Below, piece after piece: positions 42,154-50,377 of a DNA stretch of 64,000 nucleotides. Numbering within the stretch: position 1 is the stretch's first letter; each line of letters begins with the position of its first letter. Where the stretch lies: NCBI GenBank assembly GCA_043777315.1, contig JAYVPW010000061.1:9582-73581 (forward strand). The letters are read 5' to 3'. The notes beneath the pieces are model-generated. The model had not been told where the DNA came from and made no database searches. It worked only from the letters and a program-made list of their open reading frames with translations. This DNA comes from CAIURC01 sp043777315 (GTDB lineage: Bacteria > Verrucomicrobiota > Verrucomicrobiia > Chthoniobacterales > Chthoniobacteraceae). The position numbers and the translations under genes were made by a program.

Positions 42154-44409
42154 CTACTTTCGCTCGCGCCTTTTCAGCGCGAGCCAGGCGGCGGCGTAGG
42201 TGCCGATGGCCCAGGCGCCGTGGCCGAGGAGCGCCCAGGTCGCAGGGCGGCGGCGGGCGAAGGTGTCGCGCGAACCGAGCTCCCGGTCGGGGTCGAGATT
42301 GCGATACGACTGCATGTGGTCGCTCATGGTTTGCCCGCTGAGCTGCCGCCGCCAGAGGAAGCTCGTGTCCATCATCACTTGCGCGGAGTAGCTGGGCATG
42401 AGGCGGCTGACGCGGCGGACGAGGCCGGTCATTTCGCTCGCCGGGACGGTGAAGCCGGAGAAGACGATCTGCGGGATGAGGATGAGCGGCACGATCATGA
42501 CCGCCTGCATGACGCTGCCCGAAAGCGCGGAGATGGCGGAGCCGATGCCGACCGCCGCGAGGGCCGTGCCGAGCAGGGCCGCGAGCTGCCAGCCGACCGC
42601 GCCGTCGGGGCCGTGCTCGCCGACGAGCAGGGTCGCATAGACGAGCATCGCCTGCGTGGCGGTGATGGCGGTGAGGAAGATGAATTTGCTCGCGAGATAG
42701 GCGTGGGTGCGGACGCCGACGAGGCGCTCGCGCCGGTAGATCGGGAGCTCTTTCACGATCTCCTGCGCGGCGTTGCTGCAGCCAAACCAGAGCGTGGCGA
42801 GGTAGGCGAAAAACATCACGAGCGGGGTCTCGTCGGTGACCCACGAGACGAGCGCGCCGATGACCAGCGGCTGGCCGAGGAGGATGGCAAAGTTCCGCCA
42901 ATCCGAACTCAGGATGGCCCACTGCCGCGCGAGGAGGATGGGCAGGGTGCGGGGCCGGAGATCCTGTGCCCTGGCTGTTTCCCGCGGGGTGTCGGTGGCG
43001 GGCGGCGGCGGGATGGCCGCGCTTTTCTCGAGGAAAGCGCGCTGCCATTCCGGCGCGGGGCGCGCGAGCAGTTCGTCGTAGAGGGCGTTCAGTTTCGCGA
43101 CGCCGAAATATTCGCGCGCCTCCTGCGGCGAGCCCTGAAAGGCGAGGCAGCCGCCGACGAGGATCACGAGCTGATCCATGAGGTAGGCGTTCTCCATGAC
43201 GTGCGTGGTGCAGATGATCGTGCAGCCGGTGTCGGCGAGATCGCGGAGCAATTCCATGAGCTGGAATTCCGTGGCCGGGTCGAGGCCGGAGGTCGGCTCA
43301 TCGAGGAAAAGGATGGACGGTTTCGAGAGGAGCTCGACGCCGACGCTGACGCGCTTTCTCTGCCCGCCGGAGAGCCGCGCGATCGGGACATCGCAGCGCT
43401 CGCGGAGGCTCAGTTGCTCCATCGTTTGCACGAGCAGCTTTTGCATCTCGAGCGGCGGGGTCGCGCGCGGGAGCCGCAGCCGCGCGGCGAAGCGCAGCGC
43501 CTCGCAGACCGTGAGCTCGGGATGGACGATGTCTTCCTGCGGGACGAAGCCAAACGACGGCGTCGCCTTTCCCTCATAAATATCCGAGCCGTCGGCCAAA
43601 ACCGCCCCGCTCTCCGGCTGCCGCAGCCCCGAGATCGCGTTCAGCAGCGAGGATTTCCCCGCGCCGCTCGGGCCGATGATTCCGATGAAACGCGAGGGCG
43701 GAAAGGCGATCGTGAGGTCGTCGAGGATCGTCTGCGCGCCGACTTTCTGGCGGACCCGGACCGCGCGGAGCGAGCCGCCGGCGGCGTTGGCGACGCGGAT
43801 CAGCGCCTGCCCGTCGAACTGCAAAAAGCACGGCCCGATCTGCAGCCGGTCGCCGACCGTCAGCTCGTGCTCGTCGAAGCGGTGCCCGTTCACGAATGAG
43901 CCGGTCGTGCTGTTCAAATCGACGACCACGCAGCCGCCGCCGGACCCCGGCAAAACTTTCGCGTGCCGCCGCGAAACCGCCGGGTCGTTGATCACCACCT
44001 CGGCGCCCGGGTCGCGCCCGATCACGGTCTCGGCGGTGATTGCGATCCGCTCCGACGGGACGCCGCGGACGAGCATCATCGCGGGGCGCGCCGCCGATTC
44101 TCCGGGAGAAAAAGCGGGCGCTTCCCCGAGCCCAAACTCGACGACCACCGGCCCGAGCTGCACCCGGTCGCCGCTGTGCAGCTCCGTCTCCGCGACGATG
44201 CGCGCGCCATTCACCGCCGTGCCGCAGACGCTCCCGAGATCCTTCACCACACAGCGCGCGCCGTCCCAGATGAAGGCGCAGTGCTGCCGCGAAACCTCGA
44301 CGTGCCCGAGCACCAAATCCGCCTCCGGCGAACGCCCCGCGATCACCGTCCCCGGGACGAGCGCGAGCACGCGGGCGGGGACTCCGGCGACGATGGCGAG
44401 GTAGGGCAC
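42154..44409 (-). CDS. FHA-FHA-ABC transporter (ATPase and ABC-2 permease fused)
   Basis: A 751-residue half-transporter. Two FHA domains (about 1-95 and 112-205) carry GRSPEADLVLGHVEVSRQHC and GRDPGAEVVINDPAVSRRHA, so both have the GR...SR-H core. The ATPase (about 215-440) has Walker A GPSGAGKSS (about 246-254), signature LSGGQRKRVSVGVEL, Walker B ILFLDEPTSGLD and a TTH switch. The last ~270 residues are the ABC-2 permease with about six helices, in the ABCG-like order. FHA control suggests that phosphorylation by neighbouring kinases recruits or gates it. The cargo is unknown. It converges on the FHA-cyclase gene. Confidence 0.93.
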   Translation of the reverse strand: MPYLAIVAGVPARVLALVPGTVIAGRSPEADLVLGHVEVSRQHCAFIWDGARCVVKDLGSVCGTAVNGARIVAETELHSGDRVQLGPVVVEFGLGEAPAFSPGESAARPAMMLVRGVPSERIAITAETVIGRDPGAEVVINDPAVSRRHAKVLPGSGGGCVVVDLNSTTGSFVNGHRFDEHELTVGDRLQIGPCFLQFDGQALIRVANAAGGSLRAVRVRQKVGAQTILDDLTIAFPPSRFIGIIGPSGAGKSSLLNAISGLRQPESGAVLADGSDIYEGKATPSFGFVPQEDIVHPELTVCEALRFAARLRLPRATPPLEMQKLLVQTMEQLSLRERCDVPIARLSGGQRKRVSVGVELLSKPSILFLDEPTSGLDPATEFQLMELLRDLADTGCTIICTTHVMENAYLMDQLVILVGGCLAFQGSPQEAREYFGVAKLNALYDELLARPAPEWQRAFLEKSAAIPPPPATDTPRETARAQDLRPRTLPILLARQWAILSSDWRNFAILLGQPLVIGALVSWVTDETPLVMFFAYLATLWFGCSNAAQEIVKELPIYRRERLVGVRTHAYLASKFIFLTAITATQAMLVYATLLVGEHGPDGAVGWQLAALLGTALAAVGIGSAISALSGSVMQAVMIVPLILIPQIVFSGFTVPASEMTGLVRRVSRLMPSYSAQVMMDTSFLWRRQLSGQTMSDHMQSYRNLDPDRELGSRDTFARRRPATWALLGHGAWAIGTYAAAWLALKRRERK

Positions 44410-44442
44410 GGGGAGTTTTGCGAGTTGCGGATCGAAAGCTTC

Positions 44443-44576
44443 GTCATCCTGAGCGGAGCGCCAGCGAAGTCGAAGGACCTCTTACTTTTCTCCCCTGCGG
44501 CGCGCGCATCGAGGAGGTGGAAAAGTAAGAGGTCCTTCGACTTCGTTCCGCTGCGCTGCACTCCGCTCAGGATGAC
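44443..44576. repeat. Palindromic intergenic element (family 1, copy C)
   Basis: A 134-bp inverted repeat. The left arm begins GTCATCCTGAGCGGAGCGCC and includes GTCGAAGGACCTCTTACTTTT. The right arm is AAAAGTAAGAGGTCCTTCG through CTCCGCTCAGGATGAC. It lies between the FHA-ABC gene start (44409) and the end of the zinc-ribbon protein gene (44604), so the ABC gene's promoter must lie around or within it. Confidence 0.87.
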
Positions 44577-44603
44577 AGTATTTGCACGCGACCTTCGACC
44601 CCG

Positions 44604-45491
44604 TCACGGCAGCACGGCCCACACTTCGACGGTCCGATTCTTCTCCAGATTCTTCTCGTCGAGCAGCGTCGAGGCGCCCATCGCGACGGCGTGCATCACA
44701 TTCACCACGCCGCATTTGTCCCGCATCGCGGCGAGCACGGCGTCGGCGCGGGCTTGGGAAAATTCGATGTTCTTCTGCTTGTCGCCTTTCGGGTCGGCAT
44801 ACCCGAGCACCACGAAGACCGCGGTGGCATCATCGCGAATCCGCAAAAGCTCCGGCGAATCAACCTGCGTTTTCAGCGCCGCGATGTCCGCCGCCACGAG
44901 CGTCGTGCGCCCCGAGCCGAACGGAATCGTCAGCACTTTTCCCATGCTCCGCGCCCGCTCCACGCTCGCGTAAAGCTTGTCTTTGTTGTTCTGCGTGATG
45001 TTCGGCATCACGTCGATGCGCGCGAGCACGTCGGCTTTCACGCGCTGGTTCTCGGAATTCTTCGGGCTCAAATCGATCTTCGCCGGCGAGGTGATCACGG
45101 CCACCGGCTCGGGCGGCGCGGGAGTCGGGGGCTGCGGCGCGGGCATGGGCGGCTCGATTTTACGCACCGGCTCCTCGCGTGGCTGCGCCGCGGGTGGCGG
45201 CGTGGACATCGGCTCGGGCGTCGATTTTGCAGCCGCGACCGCTGACGGCTGCGGCGATTGTTTCTTCGACCAAAGTGATTTCCCAAAGACCAGCCCGAGC
45301 ACGAGAGCCAGCAGCAGCAGCCCGCCGCTGATCATCAGATTCATCGGCAGCACGCGCGAACGCGGCGCGATTTTCACCGGCTTCCCGCACTCCGGGCAGA
45401 CGAGCGCGCTCCCTTCCTCGATCTCGATTTCCTCCCCGTGATACGCCCGCAGGCACCCCGAATAATTGTGGCACTTCGTCGTGACCTTCAT
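44604..45491 (-). CDS. Zinc-ribbon, transmembrane, OmpA-like domain protein
   Basis: A 295-residue protein starting MKVTTKCHNYSGCLRAYHGEE. A four-cysteine zinc ribbon (C7, C13 and CPECG) is cytoplasmic. One membrane helix follows (NLMISGGLLLLALVLGLVFG), then a Pro/Ala/Glu-rich linker. The last ~130 residues are OmpA-like with IPFGSGRTTL, VLGYADPKGDKQKNIEFSQARADAVLAAM and EKNRTVEVW, the pattern that binds diaminopimelate in peptidoglycan. It would join a zinc sensor to the cell wall. It lies 195 bp upstream of the FHA-ABC transporter on the same strand, hinting at shared use. Confidence 0.85.
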   Translation of the reverse strand: MKVTTKCHNYSGCLRAYHGEEIEIEEGSALVCPECGKPVKIAPRSRVLPMNLMISGGLLLLALVLGLVFGKSLWSKKQSPQPSAVAAAKSTPEPMSTPPPAAQPREEPVRKIEPPMPAPQPPTPAPPEPVAVITSPAKIDLSPKNSENQRVKADVLARIDVMPNITQNNKDKLYASVERARSMGKVLTIPFGSGRTTLVAADIAALKTQVDSPELLRIRDDATAVFVVLGYADPKGDKQKNIEFSQARADAVLAAMRDKCGVVNVMHAVAMGASTLLDEKNLEKNRTVEVWAVLP

Positions 45492-45543
45492 GCGCTGGGT
45501 TATAGTTTCGCCGATTCCCTCGCCGCGAGCAAAATGCGCTTCG

Positions 45544-46299
45544 TCACTCCGCCTCGCGCATCCATTCCGCGAGGTCCGGCGGCAGCGGCGATCGCCATGC
45601 GAGGCCGAGCTCGGGAATTTTGAGCGACGCCGAATGCAGCGCGTGGCGTGGCAGGAGCAGCCGAGCGGCGAGGGCGGGCGTCCAGCCGGTGTCGATGAAT
45701 TCGAGATAACAGCCCTCGTCCGGTCCGTAGATTTTATCCCCGACGACGGGATGCCCGCGGTGCGAAAGATGGACGCGAATCTGGTGCATCCGGCCCGTCT
45801 CGGGAAAGCAGCGGACGATCGAAAAACGGTCGCCATTCGAGGTCGCGCGCGTGAACCGCCGCTCGACCCGGAAGCGCGTCCGCGACGCCGCGCCAGCGGG
45901 GTGCGCCATGCGTTTCAGATAAATGCGCGAGAGTTCCTGCGTCCCCTTTCGGAGCAGCGGCGCATCGACCGCGAATTCGTCCTCCGACGGCCAGCCCCAC
46001 ACGATCGCCAGGTATTCCTTCTCGATCGCGCGCCGCTCCATGAGCTGGTGAAAAGTCCGCGCCGCGTCGTGCGATTTCGCGATCAGCGTCAGCCCGCTCG
46101 TCTCGCGATCGAGCCGGTTGATGATCGAGACCTGCCCGCCATTCACGATCTCGAACGCCAGCAATTCCCGCAGCCCATCCCACAACGTGAAGCGCCCATT
46201 CGGCCGGCTCGGATGGACCTCAATCAGCGGCGGTTTGCCGACGACGATGAAGTCCTCGCTCTCCGCGATGATCTCGAAAGTGAGCTCGTTCTCCGTCAT
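45544..46299 (-). CDS. RluA-family pseudouridine synthase
   Basis: A 251-residue enzyme that isomerises uridine in RNA. The catalytic motif is INRLDRETSGLTLIAKS (about 59-76), with Asn in place of the usual His before RLD and the Asp retained. Earlier comes FIVVGKPPLIEVHPS, and later KEYLAIVWGWP and GRMHQIRVHLSHRGHPVVGDKIYG, all RluA family blocks. No S4 domain precedes it, as in the shorter family members. The target position cannot be named. It runs with the next minus genes. Confidence 0.93.
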   Translation of the reverse strand: MTENELTFEIIAESEDFIVVGKPPLIEVHPSRPNGRFTLWDGLRELLAFEIVNGGQVSIINRLDRETSGLTLIAKSHDAARTFHQLMERRAIEKEYLAIVWGWPSEDEFAVDAPLLRKGTQELSRIYLKRMAHPAGAASRTRFRVERRFTRATSNGDRFSIVRCFPETGRMHQIRVHLSHRGHPVVGDKIYGPDEGCYLEFIDTGWTPALAARLLLPRHALHSASLKIPELGLAWRSPLPPDLAEWMREAE

Positions 46300-46327
46300 C
46301 GCTCGCTCGTCGCGAACGCACTCGAAA

Positions 46328-46921
46328 TCACGCTGCGACGTTCCAGGAAACCCGCTCGTAAATCTGCGCCAGGGTGAGCTCGCAGTCGATCGCGCCGAGG
46401 TAAATCACGTCCTCTGGCTGTCTCCATTGCATGATTTCCCAGTTCGCGCTTTTCCGGCGATAGACCGTCACTTCCATCCGATCCTGCGCAACGATGCAGT
46501 AATACTCGAGCGACTCGATCTTGAGGTAATTGATGCGCTTTTCACGGAGGTCCAGAGTCTGCGTGCTCGGCGAAAGCACTTCGAAAATGGCCGATGGGAA
46601 ATCGCGGTAAAACGGGTCCAGCTCCTTCTCCGGCTCACACGCGACCACGACATCAGGGTAGTAAAATGTGATTTCGTGGTTCGGCATCATCGGTGGAATT
46701 TGCACCTTCATGTCGGACGCGAAAGTCTGACATTTTTTGCCGCGAAGCTGGTTGTGCAATTCGGCGAGAATATTTGCTGCGATGAGTCCGTGGTCCGCGC
46801 TTGCGCCCGCCATCGCGAACACGCGGCCTTCGACGTACTCGTGTTTGATCGGCGAAAGTTTCTCGCCTTCGAGATACTCTTCCGGGCTGATCCAGAGTGC
46901 TTCTTCGCGGAGTGCAGTCAT
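46328..46921 (-). CDS. Uma2-family (DUF820) putative restriction endonuclease
   Basis: A 197-residue protein: ISPEEYLEGEKLSPIKHEYVEGRVFAM at the start, then ITFYYPDVVVACE (first acidic residue), FEVLSPSTQTLDLREKRINYLKIESLEYYCIV with the ExLSPST block, and a polar end. It is a clear Uma2 member and more typical than the 28 kb copy, whose ExLSPST block is altered. The start is MTALREEALW at 46921; upstream in-frame sequence is unlike the family. Its role is unknown. Confidence 0.9.
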   Translation of the reverse strand: MTALREEALWISPEEYLEGEKLSPIKHEYVEGRVFAMAGASADHGLIAANILAELHNQLRGKKCQTFASDMKVQIPPMMPNHEITFYYPDVVVACEPEKELDPFYRDFPSAIFEVLSPSTQTLDLREKRINYLKIESLEYYCIVAQDRMEVTVYRRKSANWEIMQWRQPEDVIYLGAIDCELTLAQIYERVSWNVAA

Positions 46922-47054
46922 GGAAGTGAGCGTAGGTCGCGAGCTGGACGAGTCAAACGACGCGTCCGTGCCGGAATTGTGTTTTGAATTGTAGGGCGAC
47001 CGCTTCGGTTGCCCAAGCAGGCGGACCACCCGCCCGACAGTTTTCAACGAACCA

Positions 47055-48344
47055 TCATGTCCCGTGGACGCGCGCGGCGACTTTCAGCCGGAGCGCGTTG
47101 AGTGCGATGAAGCCCGTCGCGTCGCTCTGGTTGTAGGCCTTGGTCGGGTCGGCCTCCATCGTGGCGATGTCGGGATTGTAAAGGCTCAGCGGCGATTTGC
47201 GCCCGGCGGCGATGACGTTGCCTTTGTAAAGTTTCAGCCGCACGACGCCGCTCACATTTTTCTGCGACTCGCTCACGAGCGCCTGCAACGCCTCGCGCTC
47301 GGGCGCAAACCAGAAGCCGTTGTAAACCAGCGACGCGTATTTCGGGATCAGCGAATCGCGCAGATGCATGACCTCGCGATCCATCGTGATCGACTCCATC
47401 TGCCGATGCGCGAAGTGCAAAATCGCGCCGCCCGGCGTCTCGTAAACGCCGCGCGATTTCATCCCGACGAAGCGGTTCTCGACCATGTCCACGCGCCCGC
47501 AGCCATGCTTGCCGCCGAGCTTGTTCAGCACGCGCATGACGCCGAGCGGCGAGAGCAGCGCGTGTCCGTCGGGGTTGAAAGTGACGCCATTTCCGAAGCC
47601 CAGATCATGCAGCAAACCGTCCAGCCCCGCGCCGCCGAGGCCGATGCAGTTGCCCTTTTCAAACAGCAACTCGAGGTGCTCCGCCTGGTCCGGCGCCTCC
47701 TCGGGCGAGACGCTGAGCACATACATGTCGCGCGCACTTTCCGCGCTCGCGTCGAACCACGGGTCTTCGAGGATGCCGCTCTCGAAGCTGATGTGCAGAA
47801 GATTGCGGTCCATCGAATACGATTTTTTCGCCGAGGCCTGGACGGGAATTTTGTTGGCCTCGGCGTATGCGATCATCTCCGCGCGGCCCGGAAAAGTTTC
47901 GCGGAAACGCTCCTGCCGCCACGGCGCGATGACTTCCAATTCCGGCGCGAGCGCCGCCGCCGTGAGCTCGAAACGCACCTGATCGTTGCCCTTCCCCGTC
48001 GCCCCGTGCGCGACCGCGTCCGCCTTTTCCGCGCGCGCGATTTCGACCATCCGTTTCGCGATCAGTGGCCGCGCGATCGACGTACCGAGAAAGTATTGCC
48101 CCTCGTAAATCGCGCCCGCCTGGATCATCGGGAAAATGAAGTCGCGCGCGAATTCCTCGCGCAGATCGTCGATGAAACATTTGCTCGCGCCGGTCCGCAG
48201 CGCCTTGTCTTCCAGCCCATCGAGCTCCTCCTCCTGCCCGACATCCGCGCAAAAAGCGACGATCTCCGCGGAGTAGGTTTCCTTCAGCCAGGTGAGCAGG
48301 ACGGAGGTGTCGAGACCCCCGGAATATGCGACGACGATTTTCAT
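47055..48344 (-). CDS. argG: Argininosuccinate synthase
   Basis: A 429-residue enzyme that joins citrulline and aspartate in arginine synthesis. The N-terminal PP-loop is VVAYSGGLDTSVLLTWLKE. Other family blocks are IARPLIAKRMVEIARAEKADAVAHGATGKGNDQVRFEL and RVDMVENRFVGMKSRGVYETPGG. The region between FEKGNCIGL and MRVLNKLGGKHG is about 25 residues longer than in most ArgG enzymes; the insert is Gly/Leu-rich (GAGLDGLLHDLGFGNGV). No argH is adjacent. Confidence 0.95.
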   Translation of the reverse strand: MKIVVAYSGGLDTSVLLTWLKETYSAEIVAFCADVGQEEELDGLEDKALRTGASKCFIDDLREEFARDFIFPMIQAGAIYEGQYFLGTSIARPLIAKRMVEIARAEKADAVAHGATGKGNDQVRFELTAAALAPELEVIAPWRQERFRETFPGRAEMIAYAEANKIPVQASAKKSYSMDRNLLHISFESGILEDPWFDASAESARDMYVLSVSPEEAPDQAEHLELLFEKGNCIGLGGAGLDGLLHDLGFGNGVTFNPDGHALLSPLGVMRVLNKLGGKHGCGRVDMVENRFVGMKSRGVYETPGGAILHFAHRQMESITMDREVMHLRDSLIPKYASLVYNGFWFAPEREALQALVSESQKNVSGVVRLKLYKGNVIAAGRKSPLSLYNPDIATMEADPTKAYNQSDATGFIALNALRLKVAARVHGT

Positions 48345-48426
48345 AAATGGGCGCGAGTTTTAGCGGCGGCGGCGTGCGCTGGAAACCGCGATTTTCGAGT
48401 GCGGCCGGGGTCGCGCGCCAAGGCTC

Positions 48427-48584
48427 GGAGAAGTAGGAAAACAGGAAAACAGGAAAACGGGAAAGGGGCTTCGAAGCGCGGACGGAGCCGCGCGCTCCAG
48501 TGTCAGTGCTGGAGGGCGCGGCTCCGACCGCGCCTTCGAAACTCCCTTCCTTCGATTCCTGTTTTCCTGTTTTCCTGCTTCTCC
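48427..48584. repeat. Large imperfect palindrome with AGGAAAAC repeats (family 3)
   Basis: A 158-bp inverted repeat. The left arm starts GGAGAAGTAGGAAAACAGG with AGGAAAAC repeated three times. The right arm ends with the matching CCTGTTTTCCTGCTTCTCC. The GC-rich inner part pairs CGGAGCCGCGC with GCGCGGCTCCG around a GCTCCAGTGTCAGTGCTGGAG core. It lies in the 268-bp gap between the divergent argG and miaA genes. It has no coding potential of its own. Confidence 0.87.
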
Positions 48585-48611
48585 GTCGCAACCGCCTGCA
48601 ACTTCTCACCC

Positions 48612-49517
48612 GTGTTTTTCATCCCCGGCCCGACTGCTTCGGGAAAATCTGAGCTGGCCGTGCGAGTCGCGGAGCTCTGCGGCGCGGAGATCGTCGGCGC
48701 GGATGCATTCCAGATTTACGCCGGGCTCGACCTGCTCACCGCCAAGCCGTCTGCCGAATTGCGCGCGCGCGCGCCGCATCATCTGGTCGGCGAGATTCCG
48801 CTGACGCAGCCTTTCGATGTCGCGCGCTACGCCGCGCTGGCGACGCAGCGGATTGCGGAAATTCACGCCCGCGGAAAACGCGCGCTGATCGTCGGCGGCA
48901 CCGGTCTTTACGTCCGCGCGCTGACGCACGGACTCGCCGCGCTGCCGCCCGCGGACGCGGCGCTGCGAGCGGAATTCGAAGCACTGCCGCTCGCGGAGTT
49001 GGAGGCGCGTCTCCGCGCGCTCGATCCGATCGCCGCCGCGCAAATCGACCTGAAAAATCCGCGCCGCGTGATCCGCGCGCTCGAGGTCTGCGTGCTCACG
49101 GGCCGGCCGTTTTCCAGCTTCCGCGAGGAGTGGAAAACGCCGCTGCCAAACGTGCGCGGCGTGATCCTCACGCGCCCCCGTGCCGAGCTTCACGCGCGCA
49201 TCGAGCGGCGGACCGAGGTGATGTTCGAGCAGGGTGTCGTGGAGGAAATTCGCGCCGCCGGTGAACTCGGTTCGACTGCCGCGCAGGCGATCGGGGTGCG
49301 CGAAATTCGCGCGCTGTTGGCGGGCGAAATTTCGCGCGCCAAGTGCATCGCCGACATCGCGCAATCCACGCGGCAATACGCGAAGCGACAGCTCACATGG
49401 TTCCGCCGCGAGGCGGCATTCGAGACGATCGAGCTGAACGCGACGGACGACCTCGACGCACTCGCCGTGCGGCTCGCGCGGCAAGTTTTGGAAGCGTGCA
49501 AAGTTCAGTCATCCTGA
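48612..49517 (+). CDS. miaA: tRNA dimethylallyltransferase
   Basis: A 301-residue enzyme that adds a prenyl group to A37 of tRNAs reading UNN codons. The P-loop is FFIPGPTASGKSELAVRVAEL, then IVGADAFQIYAGLD and ALIVGGTGLYVRALTHGLA, and RVIRALEVCVLTGRPFSSF. Start is GTG at 48612. The stop codon TGA (49515-49517) and last two residues are supplied by the left arm of a palindromic element, so the C-terminus may have been changed by the repeat's arrival. MiaA and the tRNA-Leu(CAA) at 18.3 kb may be enzyme and substrate. Confidence 0.93.
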   Translation: MFFIPGPTASGKSELAVRVAELCGAEIVGADAFQIYAGLDLLTAKPSAELRARAPHHLVGEIPLTQPFDVARYAALATQRIAEIHARGKRALIVGGTGLYVRALTHGLAALPPADAALRAEFEALPLAELEARLRALDPIAAAQIDLKNPRRVIRALEVCVLTGRPFSSFREEWKTPLPNVRGVILTRPRAELHARIERRTEVMFEQGVVEEIRAAGELGSTAAQAIGVREIRALLAGEISRAKCIADIAQSTRQYAKRQLTWFRREAAFETIELNATDDLDALAVRLARQVLEACKVQSS

Positions 49518-49659
49518 GCGCAGCGAAGCGGAGTCGAAGGACCTCTTACTTTTCCCCCGAGCGCAGGCGGTGGAAAGCGTCCGACTTCACCCGCCCCCTC
49601 CGCCCGCGGGGGAAATAGTAAGAGGTTCTTCGACTCCGCTCCGCTGCGCTCAGAATGAC
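49508..49659. repeat. Palindromic intergenic element (family 1, copy D), overlapping the miaA stop
   Basis: The left arm starts GTCATCCTGAGCGCAGC and reaches GGACCTCTTACTTTTCCCCC. The right arm is GGGGGAAATAGTAAGAGGTT through CGCTCAGAATGAC. AAGTTC just before and GAACTT just after extend the pairing. The first ten bases lie inside miaA and supply its TGA. The variable centre holds an extra GCGTCCGACTTCACC insert compared with the other copies. Confidence 0.87.
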
Positions 49660-49681
49660 GGAACTTCTGAGGACCCGCGCA

Positions 49682-50377
49682 TCACGAGCGCTTCAGCCGG
49701 CGCATCAGTTTGAAAAACCGGAGCGTGTCCTGCACCGGATGGATCTTACTTTTTTCGTCGCCGTAAACCGTGCTCACGGGCACCGCGGCGATGCGGCACC
49801 CGGCGCGCGAGGCGATGACGAGCATCTCGGTCTCGAAGTCGTAGCGGCTGCTTTCCGAGGCGCAGAGCGCGGGCGCGAGGTCGCGGTGGATCATGCGGAA
49901 ACCACACTGCGTGTCGGGAATCGGCTGCCCGCAGGCGCGGCTGATTTGCGACGACATGAAGAGATTCGTCATCCGGCGCACGAACGGCATCGCCGCGAGA
50001 TCGCTCATCCGGCTGCCGAGAATCATCTGCGCGCGGGAGCGATTTGCCTCCACGAGAAAGGCCGGGATTTCCTCGGGCAAATGCTGGCCGTCGCCGTCGA
50101 GAATCAGGATGTATTCGACGGCGCGCGCGCTGAGTTCGCGCAGACCGGTTTTGATCGCCGCGCCTTTGCCCTGGTTGATCGGATGCCGGATGACCTCGAC
50201 GCCGGCGCCACGCGCGGCGGCCTCGGTTTCGTCCGTCGAGCCGTCGTCGATCACGAGCACCTGATCGAGTTGCGCGCGCGTCCGGCGCGCGACATCGGCG
50301 ATGTGTTTCGCCTCGAAATATGCGGGGATCAACGCCGCGACATTCGTGCGGTCGAGCACCGGCGGCACCGCGCTCAT
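49682..50377 (-). CDS. Family 2 glycosyltransferase (DPM1/UgtP-like)
   Basis: A 231-residue GT-A enzyme: VAALIPAYFEAKHIADVARR opens it, VLVIDDGSTDETEAAARGAGV and INQGKGAAIKTGL follow, and ILILDGDGQHLPEEIPAFL has the DxD-like metal site (DGDGQ). PDTQCGFRMIHRDL is the GT2 polyprenyl-mannose-type block. It has no membrane helices, so it makes a sugar-lipid or sugar adduct from the cytoplasmic side. The start overlaps the lipA stop (ATGA), an unusual partner for lipoate synthesis. Confidence 0.88.
   Translation of the reverse strand: MSAVPPVLDRTNVAALIPAYFEAKHIADVARRTRAQLDQVLVIDDGSTDETEAAARGAGVEVIRHPINQGKGAAIKTGLRELSARAVEYILILDGDGQHLPEEIPAFLVEANRSRAQMILGSRMSDLAAMPFVRRMTNLFMSSQISRACGQPIPDTQCGFRMIHRDLAPALCASESSRYDFETEMLVIASRAGCRIAAVPVSTVYGDEKSKIHPVQDTLRFFKLMRRLKRS

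Noticed and set aside
46016..46140. Asn for His in the RluA-family motif as loss of function
   Set aside because: The catalytic Asp is kept, and Asn occurs at this position in some RluA-family branches, so loss of activity is not supported.
47064..49517. An 817-codon plus-strand frame ending with miaA
   Set aside because: The first ~516 codons are antisense to argG and the palindrome. MiaA starts at the GTG at 48612.
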